Source of the DNA: Scleroderma bovista
Taxonomy: Eukaryota; Basidiomycota; Agaricomycetes; Boletales; Sclerodermataceae
Reading direction: 5' to 3'
DNA length: 64,000 bases
Assembly (NCBI GenBank): GCA_037178675.1
Contig: JAYMGJ010000008.1
Location: 1-64,000 of the forward strand
The notes beneath the pieces are model-generated. The model worked only from the letters and a program-made list of their open reading frames with translations, searched no databases and was not told the DNA's origin. Shown piece after piece: positions 58,101 through 64,000 of the stretch. Numbering within the stretch: position 1 is the first letter of the stretch; the number at the start of each line of letters is the position of its first letter. The translations under genes and the position numbers were made by a program.

Positions 58101-59993
58101 GGACATGATCTGCAGGTCTGACTGGTGGATCCAGATAGAACATCTGGCTGAAGGAGCTCAGGAGGCGATAGCCATGGTCTCGAAATGATGTCCATATTCC
58201 AGGTCGATAGTAGGGCTCCTCCACAAACTCATGGGGATTGCGATCCTGATGCAAGCTTTCCAAGATGGGCCCACCTTCATACTCATCATAGGTGTTATCA
58301 AAGGGTTTCCATCTACGGCCCCGATAGGCAGGAAGGTGCAATGCAGGGGTGGGTCGTGGAAAGCGAAAAATAGATTCACCAGGCCAGCCCTTGATATGCT
58401 TTTGTCTTCTTGGGTCTGAATTCTCTTGTACATCGATTCCATGCACTGCCCGAGGAGGAAGATGGTCTCTGGCTCTGGCCCTGTGTACATAAGGGTAGCG
58501 CCTCAGCAGGTTCCTGAGATGCTGAGCCTTGGTATGTAAAGGAGACTGGTCCTCTTCTATATCACTATCCCTTGGGAGATCATCATCAGATGGTGGAAGA
58601 GAGGGTGGTCGACTTTGAGAGCGGATCCTCTGACAGACAAGACATTGTGCACTGACAACATTAAGTTCACGGATGATGGAGGCATGTACCTCTCCAAAGG
58701 CTTGGTTCTCGACTTCAGAAATGGATTCTGCGCTGACACCCATTGTGTCGTCCCACTCTGACCATATGTTTCCAGGGGGGTGATCGGTGTTAGAAAGGTA
58801 GCAATAGTCTTCCCAGCTCCTTCTACAGGCCTCCTTCACCATGGCAAACATTCGGAGTCGCAGGCGATGACCGCATGGAATCGAAGGAATGTGAACAGTA
58901 TTTCCATGTCCACCATAGAGGCCACTGTTCATGAGAGACTCCATGACAAAGGATGCAATTGGCCCACAGTCTGTGCCATTCTGCATCCAATTCCAGGCAT
59001 GTACAGTGACTCGATCTGGGTCCATTGCATCGTACCCATGAAGGGCTGCTATGCGTGTCCAGTAGAAAGGGCCATTCCACCCCTGCCAGTCGTCATGTGG
59101 ACTACCATAGCTTTGATGAGGTATATCTGGGACACCAGAAATACGCCTTCCAAAAACATAGGCAGAGTGTGATTCATATTCAAAGACTGCCACGAAGAAA
59201 TGACTGTTGCGCATGACCACAAAAGCGACAGGAACAGAGGAATCAGCAGGAAGAGTGTCAAAGAGATGTCGCTGGCGAAACAGGTTTATCTCGCCTGCTT
59301 CAGGCAAAGCATGGGAATTTGAAGGAACAGACGGGATAGCAGAGAAGAGGTCGACATAACGAACATGACTCATGCCTTGTACAGCGTACCATTGTGACAG
59401 AAGGTGGAGGTTGAGGACAGTGGCATCGATCCAGGTCTCATGTGTGAGGGTATGCAGGTTCTGATATGCCATCGCCCACACAGTTGGTCTAGCCATGGAG
59501 CACACTATGCAAATAAGAAAATGAACAGCCAGCAAGGAGAAGTAATCAGGAACTTACTGATAATGTGGTGAACTGAAGGTACAGGTGACTCCTGATGCAA
59601 GGATGGAACACGTGGAGGCGATTGGCAGGGAATTGTTTGAGCACGCTCATCGACAAAGTCATCTTTGGAGTCATCAGAGTCTCCATGAGGGGAGTGGTGT
59701 TTCCCATCAGAACCATCCAAGTGGTCTATCATAGCCTGGCACTTTATATATATAGCATCCAGTTCATGCTCGTCAAATGATGACCCAGCATCATCTAGGG
59801 CCTGAGAACGAAGACCATCCATTATCAAATCATAGGATGGTGATAGAGGAGAACGGCGGGTCGAGTCAGAATCATGATCAGAGGAATGTGAAAGGTTTTT
59901 CATGAGATTGTCAAATGCACGTAGTATTTCATTTTCACTGGTAGAAGATAAGCTGGCTCTTTGTGCTTTGTGAGATCGGATCTGTGGTGCCAT
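55198..59993 (-). CDS. ~1,590-residue protein with Ulp1-like cysteine protease domain
   Basis: Five exons start at ATG 59993 (MAPQIRSHKAQRASLSS), with GT-AG introns near 59.54, 58.0 and 56.55 kb. An acidic, Ser/Asp-rich N-terminus leads to a Ulp1/C48-like domain: catalytic His in RNSHFFVAVFEYE and Cys in MQNGTDCGPIASFVMES. Next come a basic GGKRKPGRPK motif, then VLECKGIKLWAKS, LVDLGIGIHP, SFGAGGYLQGNLHHT and RSAYNLAYEAVRPNDN, conserved-looking but unassigned. The tail is Lys-rich then strongly acidic. One frame break occurs at a run of six A's (57166-57171), where a single extra base separates NYGSFF from VLECKG. I recall the family as multi-copy in Agaricomycetes without a function. SUMO-protease-like activity is only inferred. 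Confidence 0.6.
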
Positions 59994-60184
59994 AACAGCA
60001 GGGTATGTTAGAATCGGAAGGAAACATTGTTTGCCGACCATGACCAGATAATATTAGGTAAAATGGATGGGGACCATGCACTACCCGAGCTCTCACAGCA
60101 TTTAGCCGATGCTGAACTTGAAAATTAACACACCATCTCCCTTTCCTGTCCATCCTTTACTTCGTCCCACATCCAACTCTGAGA
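59994..60184. promoter_or_regulatory. Shared divergent promoter of the giant protein and BAH-PHD genes
   Basis: Only 191 bases separate the two start codons, so both genes must be driven from this spacer. No clear TATA box on either strand. Confidence 0.45.
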
Positions 60185-61417
60185 ATGTCAAAACCATCAA
60201 AAGCAAGATTTTATACATTTCCTTCCTCTAAAGTCCTAAAGGGTAAGTATGTTAATGGAAGAAATGTAGACATGTGCGCTTATCCGATAAGTGAACAACC
60301 TCATGGAGGCAGATGACGACATCTTGGATGGAAGAAAGGAAATTCCGGAAAAAATGTCACATCTATTCTATCGGGGGGACAGGTAAGAGACTATATGAAT
60401 AATAGGGTAATGTTATAACATGTTCCTGCATCAGTGCCCTTATTTTTGGGATAGATAATGCACGGTGGTATGGGAAGATCCATGATATCAGGGTTCAAGA
60501 ACTGAAGAAAACTGTGGTGAGAGTTTCTAGATTATGTTCATGGGGTATGGTGTTGACAAAAATGCAGAAGGCATGGGTAGCTGTACAGTGGTACTACCGA
60601 AAGGAGGATATAACCCAACAGAAGTGAGTCGACTAAGCATCTAATGCATGCTTGTTTCAGGATTCTGAGTTTCTTGTAGGATCAAAAAGTATGTAGGAAG
60701 GTGTGAGCTGGTGTTATCAGACCACATCGATATTGTCGACCCAACCACCATCTCATGTTGGTGATTTTTGATATTCTCCATGCATCCATGATTCTGACAG
60801 AGATATTAGCACCAGTAGAGATCACCCATTTCACAGAAGGGGATGCATATGGTCCCTTGATAGGGCCAGATGACCTGTTCACACGATGGTCAATGAAAAT
60901 AGATAGGGAGCAGAGATTTGAGGTATGCCTGGCTGTATTGATGGGTTCAAATATTTCTATGACATATACAATAATAATGGTTCATTAGGAATCCATCCAC
61001 AGATGCATTATATGCGAAGAACCCTACAACCCTGATATACACCAGCAACGCTATTGCCGTAGCTGCAACCAGTGGTTCCACATCGACTGTTTGCAGAGCC
61101 TCCCCAGAGGAAGTAAGAGGCCTCTGGACCTCATGAAGGAATCGATCACAAGGAGTGAAATCTCCATGGAAGATATCTATCAAAAGACTCTGTGCATTCC
61201 CATATGTAGAGGGATGGAAAATGGTATTGTGGGAAATGGAAGGGTCATCTTGAATATGTGGTTGGAGGTTGAGAAAGCAGAGGAACAGAGGAAAAAAGAC
61301 ATAAGTGTGGTTTTAAAGGGTCATCTAACATCAGATGTGTTGCAATCGGCAACCCAGCCACATGTGTATTATCATTGTCCTCTCTGCATTGGAAATGGCC
61401 GGGAGTGCTACTTGTAA
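60185..61417 (+). CDS. BAH-PHD chromatin-reader-like protein
   Basis: ATG 60185 (MSKPSKARFYTFPSSK) opens a short first exon, followed by about six more. Spliced, they give a BAH domain: ALIFGIDNARWYGKIHDIR, AWVAVQWYYRKEDIT, GRCELVLSDHIDIVDPTTIS, VEITHFTEGDAYGPL. A PHD-like finger follows: CIICEEPYNPD, RYCRSCNQWFHIDCLQSL, and a late HCPLCIG. BAH-PHD pairs read histone tails in fungi and plants. A similar BAH plus PYNPD-finger architecture is frequent in mushrooms. Its place between inverted arrays suggests it helps a mobile element recognise or manage chromatin, which is inference. It ends with TAA at 61417. Exon ends near 60,360-60,420 are approximate. Confidence 0.7.
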
Positions 61418-61449
61418 TTAGGATAGACTCACCATTCACTCCATCTCAT

Positions 61450-62790
61450 TCAGAATTGTTATTATTTGGATGTGTCTAATGTGTGTTAACGTAAAATACA
61501 TTCAAATATGGCCCTGCCACGGTAGTCTCCACTCCATAATGAACACTTTGTTGGCGTGTATTCACAATATTTCACACATTATAAATGGGAATAGAAATGC
61601 TTGTGCAAGTATAAAGGCCTGTGAAAGTGTGTACAAGGTACGGAATAAGACTACACATGTGCAATAAGAGCCTAGCCTGGTAGCCACCCACACAACATCG
61701 TACACTTTGTTCGCACATGGTAGCAATATCCTACGTCATTTCTACACACATATGAAGGTCCTTACAAGTGTATATAAGGTGCAGAATAGGACCAAACATA
61801 TCCAACAGGGGCCTACCCTGGGAGTCACCCACACAACATTGTGCACTTTGTTCGCACGTGTTCGCATTATCCTGGATTGTTTCGGTTCACATATAAAAGC
61901 ATTTCAAAGTGTTTACAAGCTACAGAATGAGACTATACATGTCCGATAAGAACCTACCCTGGTAGCCACCCACACAACATCGTACAGTTTGTTCGCACGT
62001 GGTAGCACTATTTTACGCCATTTCCACACACATATAAAGGCGCATACAAGTGTGCACAAGATTCGGAATAAGACCAAACGTGTCCAACAGGGGCCCACCC
62101 TGAGAGTCACCCACACAACATTGTGCACTTTGTTCGCAACTTCCTGAGCCATTTGGATACACACATGAAAGCATGTCCAACTGTGTACAAGGTACGGAAT
62201 GTGAGCAAACAATGCCAATAACAGCCTAGCCTGGTAACTACCCACAAGACATCATACATTTTGTTCGCACGTGTTCGCATTATCCGTTGCCATTTGGATA
62301 TATATATAAAAGCATGTTCAACTGTGTACAAGGTGCAGAATGAGATCACACGTGTCCAATAAGAACCTACCCTGGTAGCCACCCACACAACATCGTACAC
62401 TTTGTTCGCATGTGGTAGCCCTATTCTACATCATTTCTACACACATATCAAGGCTCATGAAAGTGTGCACATTGTTCAGAAAGGACAGAACATGTCCAAC
62501 AGGGGCCTACCCTGAGAGTCACCCATACAACATTGTGCACTTTGTTCGCACTTGTTCGCAACATCCTGAGTCCTTTAGGTACAAATATTAAAGCATGTCA
62601 AACTGTGTACAAGGTACGGAATGACATCACACATGACCAATAAGAGCCTAGCCTGGTGGCCACCCACACAACATCGTACACTTTGTCCGCACGTTGTAGC
62701 AATATCTTGCATCGTTCAGGAATACATATACAATCCTTGCAATTTTACATGAGTTGGAGAATAAGACTACACATTTGAAACAGGGGCCTA
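61450..62790. repeat. Right tandem array, about 9 units of ~141 bp
   Basis: The mark CACTTTGTTCGCAC recurs at about 61547, 61706, 61847, 61988, 62129, 62259, 62401, 62541 and 62682. Units alternate between two types (GTGTTCGCA and GTGGTAGCA after the mark), a higher-order period near 282 bp. Reverse-complemented, the unit matches the left array at 53.5-55.2 kb. Starts about 30 bases after the BAH-PHD stop codon. Confidence 0.9.
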
Positions 62791-63160
62791 CCAGGCAGTA
62801 GAAAAATGATTGTGTTTGCCTGTCTGCAACTGTAGCACGCCACAAGAATATGGCATGATGCTATGTATCCTTCAAGCCACATGCCTTTGCAAGAATCACA
62901 AACCCCTTTTTTGCATTTATATCCACATTCTGACCGTGTGCCCCATCCAATCTCCGCAAATAGGCTCCCAATGATGACACATCATGTGCAACAGTATTCT
63001 ATAATTTATCTTGAATATCATAGACAGATAATTTCATGGTAGACGCACAAATGTGTTCCGATTGGTTTTGAGTTGTGAGAGTACATTTAAGACCTCTGAG
63101 GGTTGTGTCCGGTGCAGGTCCTTCAACCGTGAGAAAAATCGGGTGACCTAATGTGGACCC
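62791..63160. other. No recognisable gene
   Basis: The spacer between the right array and the AT-hook gene. If the element has a terminal inverted repeat on this side it should be here, but I could not identify one. Confidence 0.4.
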
Positions 63161-63979
63161 TCAGCATGAAATGAACACCTGAAACATAGAAATTCGTGCC
63201 TGTACATCCATCCCATCATCCCCATTCTTGCACCCTTTCGCCAAATATTTGGTAGTCTCTGTGAGGCGTGTTAGCATGGATACTTCATCTTGACTGGGTG
63301 AAGGTTGAGTAGGCTTGGATGGTGCTTCGATACTCCTGGATGGGCCTGCCGCCAGTCGGACTGGGGTTGGAGACACCTCACGCATCTTTGATGGCGGGGG
63401 GCGTGCGACTACTTTGCGTGGACTAACAGTTACTTCCACCACATCATAATCATGTTTGGCCACTTCCCCGTGAGCAGCTGAAGAGGCCTGGCTCCGTAGT
63501 ATACGGGTGTTGATCACCTCCTGTGTCACCTTCCTTTTCACCTTGCGTTTGCTTCCTGCAGGACGGCCCCTAGATCGCTTTGTCTTGATAGGGGCATCCT
63601 GTGGCATGTCGGTGGCCTCTCTCGTAGTATCATTCATTTGAATATCACCCCCAAAGCCAGTCCATTCAGAAAATCTGTACTCCTCTTCTTCCATGTGTCG
63701 GCTATCCTCCAATGCACGCTCTGAGGATGGTGCAACATTTGGTTGAGTATCATAAGGTTCGGGGGGAGAGTCGAATGGGTTACTCGGCAGTGGAGCATTG
63801 TCGCATATCATCTCTTCATCACCATGAGACATGCCAATTGGGGAGGGCGGTGGAAAGCTATGAGACACATGGACCGCCGTAGTTGAACCACCTGGTGTCA
63901 TACCATCTCCATCATCCCCTCCAACATATTGTTCATGTGGGGATGTTTCTATTTTTCCTGATGGAATGGAGACATACAT
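63161..63979 (-). CDS. AT-hook protein (at window edge)
   Basis: An open frame of 272 codons runs from ATG 63979 to a stop at 63161. The middle carries KTKRSRGRPAGSKRKVKRK, an AT-hook (RGRP core) that binds the minor groove of AT-rich DNA. The rest is disordered: a Gly/Asp-rich start (GGDDGDGMTPGG), Pro/Ser-rich stretches, and a C-terminal predicted helix (MLTRLTETTKYLAKGCKNG). More exons may lie beyond the window. It could be a DNA-binding partner of the neighbouring mobile unit or a separate gene. Confidence 0.55.
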   Translation of the reverse strand: MYVSIPSGKIETSPHEQYVGGDDGDGMTPGGSTTAVHVSHSFPPPSPIGMSHGDEEMICDNAPLPSNPFDSPPEPYDTQPNVAPSSERALEDSRHMEEEEYRFSEWTGFGGDIQMNDTTREATDMPQDAPIKTKRSRGRPAGSKRKVKRKVTQEVINTRILRSQASSAAHGEVAKHDYDVVEVTVSPRKVVARPPPSKMREVSPTPVRLAAGPSRSIEAPSKPTQPSPSQDEVSMLTRLTETTKYLAKGCKNGDDGMDVQARISMFQVFISC

Positions 63980-64000
63980 TCAAATGGCATATTATATAGT

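Larger units (their letters stand above)
53505..62790. mobile_element. Candidate large DNA transposon with inverted satellite-like arms
   Basis: Two divergent genes (Ulp1-like giant protein, BAH-PHD protein) are enclosed by arrays whose units are homologous in opposite orientation. The right unit reverse-complemented gives TGCGAACACGTGCGAACAAA, then GTGTACGATGTTGTG, and separately CTGTAGCTTGTAAACACTTT; the left unit has the same three blocks in the same order. Inverted, iterated ends around a gene cassette are the plan of several DNA transposon groups, where the transposase binds the repeats. Exact ends, terminal inverted repeat and target duplication were not found, and the element class is not assigned. 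The limits given are the array limits. Confidence 0.6.

Noticed and set aside
55198..59993. KDZ-type (Kyakuja/Dileera/Zisupton) transposase
   Set aside because: No CxC2 cysteine cluster, SWIM finger or clear DDE-type core was seen, so the family is left unassigned.
53498..62801. AGTAG at both array edges (53498-53502, 62797-62801) as a target-site duplication
   Set aside because: Five bases match easily by chance and the adjoining ends are not inverted repeats of each other.

Overview
The window is nuclear DNA of a mushroom-forming basidiomycete (Agaricomycetes). The evidence is dense coding on both strands, genes cut by many GT-AG introns of about 45-60 bases, a laccase, a FunK1-type kinase, a myosin-motor chitin synthase relic, and retroelement families typical of this class (Ty3/gypsy with a mushroom-type Gag, and an endonuclease-less Penelope-like element). 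No tRNA, rRNA or CRISPR was found. All gene models below were spliced by eye.

Layout. Bases 1-1.1 kb are a mosaic of short duplications with telomere-like CCCTAACCCTAAG ends and two hammerhead-ribozyme-like cores, probably Penelope-type debris. Bases 1.1-4.3 kb are the 5' end of a minus-strand gypsy element (truncated gag, primer-binding site, 2.34-kb LTR). From 4.7 to 24.1 kb comes a host block, all on the + strand: a DAO-family oxidoreductase with frame breaks, an F-box-like gene, a CCC1/VIT1 iron transporter, the mitochondrial disaggregase Hsp78, a vacuolar/ER M28 metallopeptidase, a laccase and coronin. From 24.6 to 36.1 kb is a repeat-rich stretch: a large transposase-like gene with a BED-like finger and SAP domain, a dead chitin synthase whose motor exon is repeated six times, and an unknown gene split by a solo copy of the same 2.34-kb LTR. 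From 36.8 to 49.1 kb is a second host block: an IBTK-like ankyrin/RCC1/BTB protein, an EEP nuclease/phosphatase, two poorly resolved genes, and a FunK1 kinase (minus strand). From 49.2 to 64 kb is mobile DNA: a Penelope/Coprina-like reverse transcriptase next to degenerate telomere repeats, a dead hAT transposase, and a ~9.3-kb unit described next.

The most unusual structure is at 53.5-62.8 kb. Two genes are transcribed divergently: a ~1,590-residue protein with a Ulp1-like cysteine-protease domain (minus) and a BAH-PHD chromatin-reader-like protein (plus). They are enclosed by two long tandem arrays (about 11 units of ~149 bp on the left, about 9 units of ~141 bp on the right). The two array units are homologous to each other in inverted orientation, as expected for a large DNA transposon with iterated inverted subterminal repeats. 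An AT-hook protein gene lies just outside the right array and runs toward the window edge.

Host genes and mobile DNA interact visibly: the solo LTR carries a 4-bp target duplication inside a coding exon, the chitin synthase copy has decayed by exon amplification, and two near-identical LTRs in direct orientation bracket 28 kb holding seven host genes.
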